From CALCHA01 sp035548175 (lineage in GTDB: Bacteria > Planctomycetota > Phycisphaerae > WQYP01), in assembly GCA_035548175.1 (NCBI GenBank), contig DASZTO010000007.1, positions 29,801-93,800 of the forward strand: a DNA stretch of 64,000 nt, written 5' to 3'. Positions 1-8,516 of this stretch are shown one piece after another. The position numbers were made by a program, and so were the translations under genes. The first letter of the stretch is position 1, and every line of letters begins with the position of its first letter. The notes beneath the pieces are model-generated. The model was not told the origin of the DNA, searched no databases, and worked only from the letters and a program-made list of their open reading frames with translations.

Positions 1-623
1 GCATCCTTCTGCTTGGCCCGGTCCTGGAGTTCCTTGTCCAGATCCTGCACGCGGTTTTTGATGAACGTGATCGCTTCCTGGCGCATCTGCTGGCAGACAT
101 CGAATTCCTGCGTGACCACCTCGTGGAGGTCGGAGGAGATCCGCTGACGCTCGGCGGGGTCCAGGTCGCTGCGCTGGAGTTCCCGCGCCAGGCGCAGGGA
201 CTTATAGGCCAGCTCGAGGTCTTTCATTTTGAGTTCGAACTGAACGGGATCGCGCTTGCGCAGGTCTTCCAGGTGGTTGACGGTGCCGAGCGCTCCGCGG
301 ACGAGTTTTTCGAACTGGGCGGGGTCGGCGTCACGCAGGGTCTTGGCCTGGGCGTACACGTCGGGCTGGGTGACGCGGAAAAACTCCATCACCCGGGCGA
401 TTTCCTGTTCTTTTTTGAGAGCGGCGGCCTGCTCGGTGGTGGGGGCGGTGGTGGTTGAGGCGATGGCGGGGCGGGCGGGGCGTGTTGCCGGGGGTTTCAC
501 GGATTGCGCGGCGAGATAGGCGGTTTGTCCGAGCAGGAGGGCGACGAGGCCCAGCAACCACTTATGGCGGCGATTTCCGGCAAATCCACCAGCGCTGCTC
601 GCTTGGAATGGGTACGTCCTCAT
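1..623 (-). CDS. Secreted or membrane-anchored coiled-coil protein (partial)
   Basis: The gene runs off the left edge; 207 codons are visible. ATG at 623 lies 9 nt after the anti-sigma stop, with AAGGA just upstream, so this is probably the third gene of the sigma/anti-sigma operon. Residues about 21-40 form a hydrophobic signal or anchor segment ending in TAYLAAQ. A Pro/Ala/Thr-rich linker follows, then a long charged helical region (for example QELQRSDLDPAERQRI-like stretches) that looks like a coiled coil. No catalytic motif is visible and I do not recognise a family. Its position suggests an envelope protein made under control of the upstream ECF sigma factor, which is inference. Confidence 0.7.
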   Translation of the reverse strand, partial: MRTYPFQASSAGGFAGNRRHKWLLGLVALLLGQTAYLAAQSVKPPATRPARPAIASTTTAPTTEQAAALKKEQEIARVMEFFRVTQPDVYAQAKTLRDADPAQFEKLVRGALGTVNHLEDLRKRDPVQFELKMKDLELAYKSLRLARELQRSDLDPAERQRISSDLHEVVTQEFDVCQQMRQEAITFIKNRVQDLDKELQDRAKQKD

Positions 624-632
624 TGCCGGTCC

Positions 633-1259
633 TTACATGCCCCCCTGCGGCACTTCGAGCTCGTCAACCCCTCCGTCCACGGTCGGATTTGCCGGCAGCG
701 AGGCGAGAACCTCGAGCAGCGGCGTCATTTCCTGGGTTTGGGTTCCCGAGACGGAGGATTCCTCGGCCTGCAACTGCTGGACGGAGGAATCGACATCGTC
801 GAGGGCGGCGTCGTAGGTGCCCGGAGCGGTGTCATAAGGCGCCAGGCGGTCGATGACGCGGTTTACACGGGCGATATTGGTGTTGGCAGGTTTCTGGTTG
901 TGGGAGTTGATGAGGACGAGGCCGGCGGCGATGACGGCGACCGCGGCGGCGGCGGAGAGCCCTGCGAGTGCGTAGTGGATGAGCCTGGCACGGCGGAGTG
1001 CCTGTTTTCCGCGCGCCTGGAAGTCGAGGTGGGCATGGATGGCGGCTTTGATGCGATCGGTCATGCGCGCCTTCTGGGCGTCGGAGACCTGGGGCTGGGG
1101 GAGGGAGCGGAGGAGGGTGTATTGCTCGGCGACGGCGTGGTATTCGGCCTGTGCGTCAGGTTTTGCGTCGAGGCGGGCGTGTAGTTGATCTTGCGCGGCC
1201 GAACCGAGTTCGCCGGAAATATCCAGCAGGGAGGCGTCAGTCAAATTCAGCCGGGTCAT
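633..1259 (-). CDS. Transmembrane anti-sigma factor (putative)
   Basis: A 208-residue protein directly downstream of, and overlapping by 23 nt, an ECF sigma gene. The N-terminal part (LTDASLLDISGELG) resembles the cytoplasmic sigma-binding end of anti-sigma factors, although the HxxxCxxC zinc motif of ZAS proteins is absent. A hydrophobic segment near residues 88-108 (ALAGLSAAAAVAVIAAGLVLI) would cross the inner membrane, leaving an acidic C-terminal domain outside. ATG at 1259 was chosen over the longer frame because it gives a normal N-terminus and a translationally coupled overlap. The expected role is to hold the sigma factor inactive until a surface signal arrives. Confidence 0.75.
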   Translation of the reverse strand: MTRLNLTDASLLDISGELGSAAQDQLHARLDAKPDAQAEYHAVAEQYTLLRSLPQPQVSDAQKARMTDRIKAAIHAHLDFQARGKQALRRARLIHYALAGLSAAAAVAVIAAGLVLINSHNQKPANTNIARVNRVIDRLAPYDTAPGTYDAALDDVDSSVQQLQAEESSVSGTQTQEMTPLLEVLASLPANPTVDGGVDELEVPQGGM

Positions 1260-1827
1260 GGGAGACCTCCATGAGGGAGCGGAGCTTACCGAGGGCTCGA
1301 TGAGCCCGAGCAAGGACCGTGCCTATAGGGCAGTTGAGGGTTCTGGCGATGTCCTTAAAAGGCATATCGGCAAAGTGGCGCAGGAGCAGTATCTGCCGAT
1401 CGCCTTCGGGGAGCTTTCGCAGGGCGACCTGGAGGGAATCGATCTCCTCCTGTCGGTGGAGGGGGTCGAAGGGAGCCGGGACCTTACCAGCGAGCTCGTC
1501 GGTCATCTCCACGCGGTCGCCGTCGGAGTCAATGACGGTAGACTGGGTAGGATGGCGAGCGAGGCTGCGGCCGTGGTCACGGACCAGGTTCACCAGGATG
1601 CGAAAGAGCCAGGCCTCAAACTTGCCTTGATCATCATAAGCGCCAAGTCGCTGGACAATGCGCAGGAAGGTTTCCTGGACGAGGTCCTGAGCGAGCTCGG
1701 GGTTGCTGGTGGCGCGGAGCGCGTAGCCGAAGAGTCGTTGCCAGTAGGCGTCGACGAGGATATCCCAGGCGGCTTTATCGCCGTTCTGGCACCGCACGAG
1801 GAGCTCGGCGATGGCGCGTGCGTCCAT
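1237..1827 (-). CDS. ECF RNA polymerase sigma-70 factor
   Basis: A 196-residue sigma factor with the two domains typical of extracytoplasmic-function sigmas. Region 2 spans about residues 12-80 (LVRCQNGDKAAWDILVDAYW, then DLVQETFLRIVQRL). Region 4 lies at about 130-185 (LPEGDRQILLLRHFADMPFKDIARTL, then GTVLARAHRALGKLR, a helix-turn-helix for the -35 element). ATG at 1827 places the usual short N-terminus before region 2; a longer frame adds 21 unlikely residues. Its end overlaps the anti-sigma gene by 23 nt, indicating coupled synthesis of the pair. The signal it answers is not evident. Confidence 0.9.
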   Translation of the reverse strand: MDARAIAELLVRCQNGDKAAWDILVDAYWQRLFGYALRATSNPELAQDLVQETFLRIVQRLGAYDDQGKFEAWLFRILVNLVRDHGRSLARHPTQSTVIDSDGDRVEMTDELAGKVPAPFDPLHRQEEIDSLQVALRKLPEGDRQILLLRHFADMPFKDIARTLNCPIGTVLARAHRALGKLRSLMEVSHDPAEFD

Positions 1828-1996
1828 AGCACCCTCGGAAAAACGACCGCCCGGGTGGGATATTGCCACGACCGACGTGAGGGGCCCCAAAAGGGGAGCA
1901 TCCGGCCAACCACGCCCAGGACGGAAGGTGAACTGAAGGCTGCAAGAATAACGCCCGTTCCGCGGTTGTCCACCGGAAAAGCGAAGAAAGGTGAAG

Positions 1997-2024
1997 TTGC
2001 TTGCGGCCGTCGAATCAGTATACT
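1997..2024 (+). promoter_or_regulatory. Predicted sigma-70 promoter of rpsU
   Basis: A -35 box TTGCTT (1997-2002) and a -10 box TATACT (2019-2024) are separated by 16 nt in the gap ahead of rpsU. Transcription would begin near 2031 and give a leader of roughly 90 nt. Confidence 0.55.
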
Positions 2025-2120
2025 ACCGAATTCCCCCGAGGTCTGAAAACCTTGGAAACCGCAGGAGCCGCGGCACCTTAAGAGGCTCAAAAAAGAGGCA
2101 GGCAACCGGAAGGCAGTGAC

Positions 2121-2312
2121 ATGATCAAGGTGAAATCCCGCGGAAACGAAACGGTGGACCAGATGCTTCGCCGGTTCAAGAAGCTGTGCGAAAAGGAAGG
2201 GCTGATCAAGGACATGAAGCGCGTGAGCTATTACGAGAAGCCCAGCGAGAAGCGTCGCCGGCGGATGCGTAAGAGCCAGAAGCGCGATCTCAAGGCCGGG
2301 ATGGAAGGATGA
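2121..2312 (+). CDS. rpsU: 30S ribosomal protein bS21
   Basis: A 63-residue, strongly basic protein matching ribosomal protein S21 in length and pattern: MIKVKSRGNETVDQMLRRF at the start and a Lys/Arg-rich tail (EKRRRRMRKSQKRD). S21 binds the small subunit near the anti-Shine-Dalgarno end of 16S rRNA and helps initiation. The gene is monocistronic here, with a good promoter upstream (1997-2024) and an intrinsic terminator about 55 nt downstream (2368-2392). Confidence 0.95.
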   Translation: MIKVKSRGNETVDQMLRRFKKLCEKEGLIKDMKRVSYYEKPSEKRRRRMRKSQKRDLKAGMEG

Positions 2313-2322
2313 CGCGGCGTCC

Positions 2323-2357
2323 GAAGCCAGAAGCCAGTAGGCAGTAGTCAGAAGCAG
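2323..2357 (+). repeat. Heptameric tandem repeat array 1
   Basis: Five consecutive 7-mers in register: GAAGCCA, GAAGCCA, GTAGGCA, GTAGTCA, GAAGCAG. They lie between the rpsU stop and its terminator. The unit has the same 7-nt period as four other arrays in this window. Confidence 0.7.
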
Positions 2358-2367
2358 AATGAAGAAG

Positions 2368-2392
2368 GGATCGCCGAGGCGGTCCTTTTTTT
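2368..2392 (+). terminator. Rho-independent terminator of rpsU
   Basis: The stem GGATCGC / GCGGTCC (7 bp with one G-T pair) has a CGAG loop and is followed immediately by seven T residues. Confidence 0.85.
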
Positions 2393-2444
2393 ATTGGCGG
2401 CGGTGGGCGGTCAGGGGGGCGGGACGGGGAGCGGTGGGGGGGCT

Positions 2445-3476
2445 ATGGTGGCGAGTGGTTTGCGTGGGAGGTTGATCGTGGAAAGGCGCGTGTTGGGCCG
2501 GGGCGGGCTGGTGGTATCGGCGATGGGCCTGGGGTGCATGGGGATGTCCGATTTTTACGGGCCGCACGATGATGCCGAAAGCGTGCGGACGATTCATCGG
2601 GCGTTGGCGCTGGGGGTGAATTTTCTGGACACGTCGGACATGTACGGGCCGCACACGAATGAGCGGCTGGTGGGTCGGGCGGTTCGGGAATGGGGCGGCG
2701 GTCGGGAGAGGGTGGTGATCGCGACGAAGTTCGGGATTTTGCGTGATCCGGAAAATCCGAAGTTTCGCGGCTACAGCTCGAAGCCTGAGTATGTGAAGCG
2801 GGCGTGCGAGGGATCGCTGGAGCGGCTGGGGGTGGAGACGATCGATTTGTATTACCAGCATCGGGTGGATCCGGACACGCCGATCGAGGAAACGGTGGGG
2901 GCGATGGCGGAGCTGGTGAAGGAGGGGAAGGTGCGGCACCTGGGGCTGTCGGAGGCGTCGGTCGAGACGATTCTTCGTGCGGCGAAGGTGCATCCGATTG
3001 CGGCGCTGCAGTCGGAGTTTTCGTTGTGGACGCGGGATTATGAGGCGACGCATGTGCCGGTGCTGCGGGAACTGGGGATCGGGTTTGTGCCCTATTCGCC
3101 GCTGGGGCGCGGTTTTTTGACGGGTCGGATCAAGACGACGGAGGGGCTGGACGAGAGCGATTTTCGGCGGCGCAATCCGCGTTTTCAGGGGGAAAACCTG
3201 GAGAGGAATTTGCGGATCGTGGCGGGGATCGAGGCGCTGGCGGCGCGGAAGGGATGCACGGCGGGGCAGCTTGCGCTGGCGTGGGTGATGGCGCAGGGGA
3301 AGGATGTCGTGCCGATTCCGGGGACGAAGCATGTGACGTATGTGGAGGAGAATGCGGGGGCGGCGGAGGTGAAGCTGTCGGCGGAGGAGTTGCGGGAATT
3401 GGATGCGATTGCGCCGGTGGGGGCGGCGGCGGGGGAGCGGTATCCGGTGGCGGCGCTGGGGTCGCTGAACCGGTGA
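2445..3476 (+). CDS. Aldo/keto reductase
   Basis: A 343-residue (beta/alpha)8 NADPH-dependent oxidoreductase. The catalytic tetrad is visible: Asp and Tyr in FLDTSDMYG, Lys in VVIATKFG, and His in LYYQHRVDPD. Later come the NADP-binding features of the family (SPLGRGFLTG, then VPIPGTKHVTYVEENAGA). The length and the pattern MGLGCMGMSDFYG fit the AKR13/YakC-like branch that reduces small aldehydes. The upstream frame has a Gly-rich run; ATG at 2445 with a G-rich Shine-Dalgarno is the likelier start. The coding strand is very G-rich, like purD next to it. The physiological substrate is unknown. Confidence 0.88.
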   Translation: MVASGLRGRLIVERRVLGRGGLVVSAMGLGCMGMSDFYGPHDDAESVRTIHRALALGVNFLDTSDMYGPHTNERLVGRAVREWGGGRERVVIATKFGILRDPENPKFRGYSSKPEYVKRACEGSLERLGVETIDLYYQHRVDPDTPIEETVGAMAELVKEGKVRHLGLSEASVETILRAAKVHPIAALQSEFSLWTRDYEATHVPVLRELGIGFVPYSPLGRGFLTGRIKTTEGLDESDFRRRNPRFQGENLERNLRIVAGIEALAARKGCTAGQLALAWVMAQGKDVVPIPGTKHVTYVEENAGAAEVKLSAEELRELDAIAPVGAAAGERYPVAALGSLNR

Positions 3477-3645
3477 GATGTCGTCGAAGCGGATTCCGAG
3501 CGGCATTTAGTGCAGGCTTGGCCGGTGGATGCCGCGGCGCGGGAATGCGGTAACGGGGAAATGGGCGATGGGATGGGGTATGATCGCGGGGCTTCGGTGG
3601 ATGGTCGCGCGGTAGCGGCTGGCCGGGGACGGATTTCAACGAGAA

Positions 3646-4941
3646 ATGGCCATGAAGATTTTGCTGGTGGGGTCGGGAGGGCGTGAGCATGCGTTGGCGT
3701 GGAAGATTCGGCAGTCGCCGCTGTGCGATGGGCTGTACATCGCGCCGGGGAATCCGGGGATGGCGGGGCTGGGGGAGTTGCTGGCGATCCAGAGCGGGGA
3801 CGTGGCGGGGCTGGTGAAGGCGGCGAAGGATGTGGGGGCGGGGCTGGTGGTGGTGGGGCCGGAGGATCCTCTGGCGCTGGGGCTGGTCGATGCGCTCAAG
3901 GCGGAGGGGATCAAGGCGTTCGGGCCGCCGCGGGCGGGGGCGCAGCTGGAGGCGGACAAGGCGTTTTCGAAGAAGATGATGCGGGATGCGTCGATTCCGA
4001 CGGCGGAGGGGCGTGCGTTTACGACGCTGAAGTCGGCGATCGCGTTTGTGGAGACGCGCACGGAGCCGCTGGTGGTGAAGGCGGCGGGGCTGGCCAAGGG
4101 CAAGGGGGTGATCGTGTGCAGCGATCCGGTGGAGGCGCTGGATGCGGTGCGGAACATCATGGAGAAGAAGATTTTCGGGGATGCGGGGAACACGGTGGTG
4201 ATTGAGGAGCGGCTGGACGGTCCGGAGATTTCGCTGCTGGCGTTCGTGGATGGGAATCATGCGTATCTGCTGGAGGGGGCGCAGGATCACAAGCGGATCG
4301 GGGAGGGGGACACGGGGCCGAACACGGGGGGGATGGGGGCGTTTTCGCCGGCGCCGCTGCTGACGGATGAAGTGGTGGAGAAGGTGCAGCGCGAGGTGAT
4401 CGTGCCGTTGATGGATTCGTTGAAGCGCAACGAAATTGATTATCGGGGGATATTGTACACGGGGCTGATGTTGACGGCGGGCGGGCCGAAGGTGCTGGAG
4501 TTCAACGCCCGATTTGGCGATCCGGAATGCCAGGCGTTGATGGTGCGGCTGCAGAGCGATCTGGTGGAAGCGATGCTGGCGACGGTGGAGGGGCGGCTGG
4601 AGGAGGTGACGCTGCGCTGGGATCCGCGGCCTGCGGTATGCGTGGTGCTGGCGAGCGAAGGATATGGGTGGAAGCCGGACGAGCAGGTGAAGAAGGGGGT
4701 GGAGATCACGGGCCTTGAGGAGGCGGGGAAGATTCCGGACGTGGAGGTGTTCCAGGCGGGCACGGCGAAGGTGGAGGGCAAACTGGTAACGAGCGGAGGC
4801 CGGGTGCTGGGGGTGACGGCAGTGGGCGAGACGCTGGAGGTGGCGCGTCGGAAAGCCGAAGAAGCCATTCGAAAAATCCGGTTTGAAGGTATGCAATGGC
4901 GGAAGGATATTGGGCAGAAGCTTTCGCGGCGTGAGCGGTAA
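3646..4941 (+). CDS. purD: Phosphoribosylamine--glycine ligase (GAR synthetase)
   Basis: A 431-residue ATP-grasp enzyme that joins glycine to 5-phosphoribosylamine with ATP hydrolysis, the second step of purine synthesis. The N-terminal signature MKILLVGSGGREHALAWKI is present, followed by the ATP-grasp lysines (PLVVKAAGLAKGKGVIV), the NTGGMGAFSPAPLL segment and the family signature VLEFNARFGDPECQ. Length is normal. An alternative ATG two codons downstream (3652) gives the more usual MKIL start. No other pur genes are adjacent. Confidence 0.95.
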   Translation: MAMKILLVGSGGREHALAWKIRQSPLCDGLYIAPGNPGMAGLGELLAIQSGDVAGLVKAAKDVGAGLVVVGPEDPLALGLVDALKAEGIKAFGPPRAGAQLEADKAFSKKMMRDASIPTAEGRAFTTLKSAIAFVETRTEPLVVKAAGLAKGKGVIVCSDPVEALDAVRNIMEKKIFGDAGNTVVIEERLDGPEISLLAFVDGNHAYLLEGAQDHKRIGEGDTGPNTGGMGAFSPAPLLTDEVVEKVQREVIVPLMDSLKRNEIDYRGILYTGLMLTAGGPKVLEFNARFGDPECQALMVRLQSDLVEAMLATVEGRLEEVTLRWDPRPAVCVVLASEGYGWKPDEQVKKGVEITGLEEAGKIPDVEVFQAGTAKVEGKLVTSGGRVLGVTAVGETLEVARRKAEEAIRKIRFEGMQWRKDIGQKLSRRER

Positions 4942-5390
4942 ACTTTTCAGTGGTTTGGGGGGAACGGCGTGGGGAGGGAAGATGCGTGGGCCCTGGAAGG
5001 GCGTACGGGAGGTGGGCAGTGTGGGGATGGTTGCATAAAAACCGAGCGGCTTCTGGTGGCGTGGAGCAGATTCACGGCTTTGAACAATATGCACTTTTCC
5101 GTGGATTTCCCGCTGTTTTCGGAGGCCGGCGCCGAGCATCTCGGGCGCGGCACTGACTTTGCGATAGTGGGTTCGGGCGTGTACGCACGTGACGTTGAAA
5201 CGTGTGTAATGCCGCGCGAATAGTGGCCGGGAGCTTTCCGCAGCGCGGCGTGATCAATTGAACAATCGATGGAAACGAGAATCTCTCGAATGAGAGGCTG
5301 GCGCCTCTTTATTCAAAGTTAACACTGCGGCCATCGGCTGGTAGCGCCGTGGGCCTACAGTGGGGCACGAAATGAATGGGAGGTATTGAT
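4942..5390. other. Intergenic region with two competing hairpins
   Basis: No convincing gene lies in these 449 bases. Near 5283-5308 are two overlapping inverted repeats that share bases 5293-5296: CTCTC-GAAT-GAGAG (5283-5296) and AGAGGC-TGGC-GCCTCT (5293-5308). The second is followed by TTATT and could be a weak terminator for purD. The rest is unremarkable. Confidence 0.4.
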
Positions 5391-5819
5391 ATGAAGGGCA
5401 TCGTTGCAACGCTGGCGATCATCGCCGCGGCGGGGGCCTTGGGCTATCAGTGGTGGCATGGAAGCCAGGCGGCCGCGCAAATGGCGGACAATTCCACCCG
5501 CTGGTTCGTCGATGCGGAAACCCATCAGGCGTTTCAGAAGAAGCTGGCGCTGGGCATGACCGTTCCGGTGAAATCGCCCTATACCAACCGCGCGACCGGT
5601 TATCCCGCGGAACTGTGCTATTGGACGAAAGACGGAAAGCCCAAGAAGGATCCCACGCCGGTGCTTCTGAACAGCGAGGTGGGGATAGACGGGCCGACCT
5701 TCTGTCCGGATTGCGGCAGGCTGGTGGTGGGGCGCAATCCCGCGCCGGAAGCGCGCATGAAGGCGCCGCCGACTCAGGAAGAGTATGAGCGTTCGCACCA
5801 GACGGCGGATGTGAACTGA
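5391..5819 (+). CDS. Membrane-anchored protein with CPDC motif, unknown function
   Basis: A 142-residue protein. ATG at 5391 follows GGGAGG by 7 nt; an earlier in-frame ATG at 5376 would lie on top of that ribosome site. Residues 2-22 form one N-terminal membrane helix (GIVATLAIIAAAGALGYQWW). The rest is soluble and contains LCYW followed later by FCPDCGRLV, one Cys-x-x-Cys pair that could bind zinc or be redox active. It sits just upstream of a pseudopilin-like gene, so a role beside that secretion or surface system is possible. I do not recognise the family. Confidence 0.7.
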   Translation: MKGIVATLAIIAAAGALGYQWWHGSQAAAQMADNSTRWFVDAETHQAFQKKLALGMTVPVKSPYTNRATGYPAELCYWTKDGKPKKDPTPVLLNSEVGIDGPTFCPDCGRLVVGRNPAPEARMKAPPTQEEYERSHQTADVN

Positions 5820-5902
5820 GCAAGGATTTCAAGAAGATCAGGATAAGGGTCGCGGACGGATCCGTGACCGCGCAATGTGTATAAAGAATGAAGGAAAGAT
5901 GT

Positions 5903-6946
5903 ATGAATCGTTACAGACGCATGAGCGGGTTTACGCTCATTGAGTTGCTGGTGGTGGTGGCGGTGATCGCGGTGCTGATGTCGATCATGATGCCGTCGCT
6001 GGCGGGGGCGCGTAAGCTTGCGCGGACGGCGGTGTGTGCGAGCAATTTGCGGGCCATCGCCCAGGCGATGAACGTGTACGCGGCGGATTGGGAAGGGGCG
6101 ATTCTGGGGAACTCGCACACCAGCGGGAGCGGGCTGTACAACGGGACGTACACGTCGTTTGCGCCGGGCATTTCGGTGAGCAGCAACGTTCCCAACGTGC
6201 TTCAGGGGAATGACTGGATGAGCCCCACCGCGCAGATGATGGGGTTTCAGTTCAACACCGGCGGCGGGGCCAACGACCGCATCGACCGGTTCATGGCGTT
6301 CCAGACCTACAAACCGTTCATTTGCCCGGAAAATCAGTGGGTGTCGACGACTTACACCGGCGGCGGCGGGCCGAACTTTCCGATCCACCGGGTGATCTCC
6401 TATAACGCCGCGGCCTGCTTTCAGAATGTGAACATCAAGGGCAGTTCCATTTCGAGTTTTCAGGGCCAGTTTGCGATTCCCAGCGGCTGGATCCAACTTC
6501 CGGACAGCTATCGGCCCAACGTGAATCGGGTGGGAAATCCGTCGCAGAAGGTGTACATGGCGGACGGCGGGCGCTGGTTCAGCGGCGGCTCCAATTATCT
6601 GGCGATGGATGACGACGGCGGGCTTTCGAGCACGTCCGTCGGCGGGCTGGATCAGGATTACGGCCCCTGGGACAACAACACGCGCGCCTATGCCAAGGGG
6701 ACCAAGGGCGACGGCCGGGTGGTCTCGATGCGGCATGGCTCGCCGATTCCGTTCGGCAAGCTGTCGGCGTACAAGTTCAATTTGGCGTTTTTTGATGGCC
6801 ACGTGGAAACTATGAACGGCCTGGACGGCGCGGACCCAAGCCTGTGGATGCCGAGCGGTTCTTCGTTCGGCGTCAGCGAGGTGACGACGCAGGCCGATTG
6901 GCGCGCGAAGTATCTGATCAACGGGACGCCGCCTTCGATCCGCTGA
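5903..6946 (+). CDS. Prepilin-type N-terminal cleavage/methylation protein (H-X9-DG type)
   Basis: A 347-residue protein opening with the type IV prepilin leader (MSGFTLIELLVVVAVIAVLM): a short basic leader, Gly-Phe cleavage point, Glu at +5 and a long hydrophobic helix. The C-terminus has the planctomycete H-X9-DG signature (NLAFFDGHVETM) preceded by MRHGSPIPFG. Such large pseudopilin-like proteins are numerous in Planctomycetota and are thought to be surface or secretion-system components. ATG at 5903 follows GGAAAG; the earlier ATG at 5888 is less well placed. A second family member is at 45568-46506. Confidence 0.88.
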   Translation: MNRYRRMSGFTLIELLVVVAVIAVLMSIMMPSLAGARKLARTAVCASNLRAIAQAMNVYAADWEGAILGNSHTSGSGLYNGTYTSFAPGISVSSNVPNVLQGNDWMSPTAQMMGFQFNTGGGANDRIDRFMAFQTYKPFICPENQWVSTTYTGGGGPNFPIHRVISYNAAACFQNVNIKGSSISSFQGQFAIPSGWIQLPDSYRPNVNRVGNPSQKVYMADGGRWFSGGSNYLAMDDDGGLSSTSVGGLDQDYGPWDNNTRAYAKGTKGDGRVVSMRHGSPIPFGKLSAYKFNLAFFDGHVETMNGLDGADPSLWMPSGSSFGVSEVTTQADWRAKYLINGTPPSIR

Positions 6947-7066
6947 AGGGCCGCCTCCGCACACACAATCTTCAAGCAAAAATAACCAAGTTCCGTTGTC
7001 AGCGCCGGTAAGTTCCAGTGCGCGTCGTGCGCAGTCCGCTCTGTTCCCTGATTCGAAAGGTGAGGG

Positions 7067-7831
7067 ATGAAAACCACCGCTCTTCTGGCCGCCCTGTCGC
7101 TCTCCGGAGCCATCACCGTGGCGGCTCAAGCCGCTTCGGTCACAAAGACCGCCGTCGGCAACGCCACCGTTCAAGCCAACGGTCCGCGCACCGGCAATAA
7201 CGGCCTGATCGATATGAATGTCGAAGGCAGCGCCAACGGTTCGTTCGCCAGTTACGGCGTCGTCGATTTCAACGGCTTCGGTCTCACCGGCAATACCGCC
7301 GTGAGCAATCTCACGCTCACGCTCACCGAAGCGAACGCCTCTTTCACCAGCCCCGGCACGCTCAACATCTATCTCGCGGGCAGCTCCTCCGCGAGCATCG
7401 CCAACACCGGCGGCAGCCCGCTCACTTACGATTCCACCGTGAGCGCCGATCCCATCGGCGTCAATTCCACCAATCTTTCCAGCCTGGGCGGACTGACGTT
7501 CCTGGGCACCCTGGCGTTCAACACGTCGGGCAATACGGGCTCCGGCACGGTCGATACCTTCGCGATCAACTCGCTTACCGGCGCGGAGCAGACGTTCATT
7601 TCCAATCTTCTCAACAGCGACGGCGCCATTCGTCTGGTGCTCACCGAGGCGGCGAGTCCGGCCTCCACGGCGATGGCCGCCACGTTTGCCGGCTTTTCCA
7701 ATACGAATCCCACGACGCCGGGCCCGCAGCTCACGCTGGTGACGAACGGCACGTCCGCCGCGCCCGAGCCGGCGAGCCTGGGCGTGCTTGCGCTGGGCGC
7801 CGCAGGACTTTTGTTGCGTCGCCGGAAATAA
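7067..7831 (+). CDS. PEP-CTERM sorting domain protein
   Basis: A 254-residue exported protein. Residues 1-22 are a signal peptide (MKTTALLAALSLSGAITVAA). The body is rich in Gly, Ser, Thr and Asn, as in secreted beta-sandwich proteins. The C-terminus is a textbook PEP-CTERM tail: Pro-Glu-Pro (PEPASLGVLALGAAGLLL) followed by RRRK. Such proteins are processed by an exosortase and placed on the cell surface or in exopolysaccharide. No exosortase gene is in the window. A strong hairpin follows (7852-7884). The ligand or role of the middle region is unknown. Confidence 0.9.
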   Translation: MKTTALLAALSLSGAITVAAQAASVTKTAVGNATVQANGPRTGNNGLIDMNVEGSANGSFASYGVVDFNGFGLTGNTAVSNLTLTLTEANASFTSPGTLNIYLAGSSSASIANTGGSPLTYDSTVSADPIGVNSTNLSSLGGLTFLGTLAFNTSGNTGSGTVDTFAINSLTGAEQTFISNLLNSDGAIRLVLTEAASPASTAMAATFAGFSNTNPTTPGPQLTLVTNGTSAAPEPASLGVLALGAAGLLLRRRK

Positions 7832-7851
7832 GGGGCTTCTCAAATCAGGCG

Positions 7852-7891
7852 CGGCGGCCCGGACGCAGCATGTCCGGGCCGCCGTGCTTTT
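7852..7891 (+). terminator. Strong hairpin terminator between convergent genes
   Basis: The stem CGGCGGCCCGGAC / GTCCGGGCCGCCG is a perfect 13 bp with a 7-nt loop and is followed by GTGCTTTT. It ends the PEP-CTERM transcript and may also stop the convergent GNAT transcript. Confidence 0.8.
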
Positions 7892-7907
7892 GGCGGGGCG
7901 CGGGGCG

Positions 7908-8447
7908 TCACAGCGGCAGGATCATTTCCTGGTAGGTGGGCAGAAAGCCGGCCTTTTCGAAGGCTTTTCGCGCGGCGGGGTTTTGATCGGCGACCATCAG
8001 GCGGAGTTGCGTGAGGCCATGGCCGCGCGCCCATGCGGCGGCATCGGCAAGCAGACGCTGGGCGATCCCGCGGCGCCGATGCGTTTCGCGCACCGCCATA
8101 TCCTGAATGAAGGCATATTCGCTGTAGACGTAGATGGGAATTTCCTTGTCGATGGTGACCAGGATGCAGCCGACGACCGCGCCGGGGGCGGCGCCGAAAA
8201 GATCGCGCGGCCCCGGGAGGGCGAGATCGCGCGCCACCTGGATGAGCATGCGTTCATCGCCGAGCCGGCGCGACAGCCAGCCGAGGTAACCTTCGTGCAA
8301 TCCCGGCTGGCGCTGCCAGCGCAGGGGCATGTAGGCTTCGTGCTGCGCTTCGACGAGCATGCAGAGTTCGACGACGGCGGGCAGGTCGTCCTGGCGCGCG
8401 CGGGCGTAGTGGATGCCGCCGACGGAGTTGGGAGATTGCTCATTCAT
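7908..8447 (-). CDS. GNAT family N-acetyltransferase
   Basis: A 179-residue protein with the acetyl-CoA binding fold of GNAT enzymes. Motif A is clear: AFIQDMAVRETHRRRGIAQRLL contains the R-x-x-G-x-A pyrophosphate loop. Motif B follows (LRLMVADQNPAARKAFEKAGF). The N-terminal half (YARARQDDLPAVVELCMLV) matches the usual first strand and helix. It transfers an acetyl group from acetyl-CoA to an amine, but the substrate cannot be read from sequence. It stands alone, convergent with the PEP-CTERM gene. Confidence 0.88.
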   Translation of the reverse strand: MNEQSPNSVGGIHYARARQDDLPAVVELCMLVEAQHEAYMPLRWQRQPGLHEGYLGWLSRRLGDERMLIQVARDLALPGPRDLFGAAPGAVVGCILVTIDKEIPIYVYSEYAFIQDMAVRETHRRRGIAQRLLADAAAWARGHGLTQLRLMVADQNPAARKAFEKAGFLPTYQEMILPL

Positions 8448-8516
8448 GGCCGCGGATTATAGGCGCGTGGGAAATGCGCCGCCCGGCATGATAAAGTGAT
8501 GCCAGGAGTGAAACGC

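Noticed and set aside
3130..5139. 669-codon frame on the minus strand
   Set aside because: It is Arg/Pro/His-rich and antisense to the aldo/keto reductase and purD; a typical shadow in GC-rich DNA.
4969..5223. 84-codon plus frame between purD and the CPDC-protein gene
   Set aside because: No convincing Shine-Dalgarno and irregular composition; treated as intergenic.
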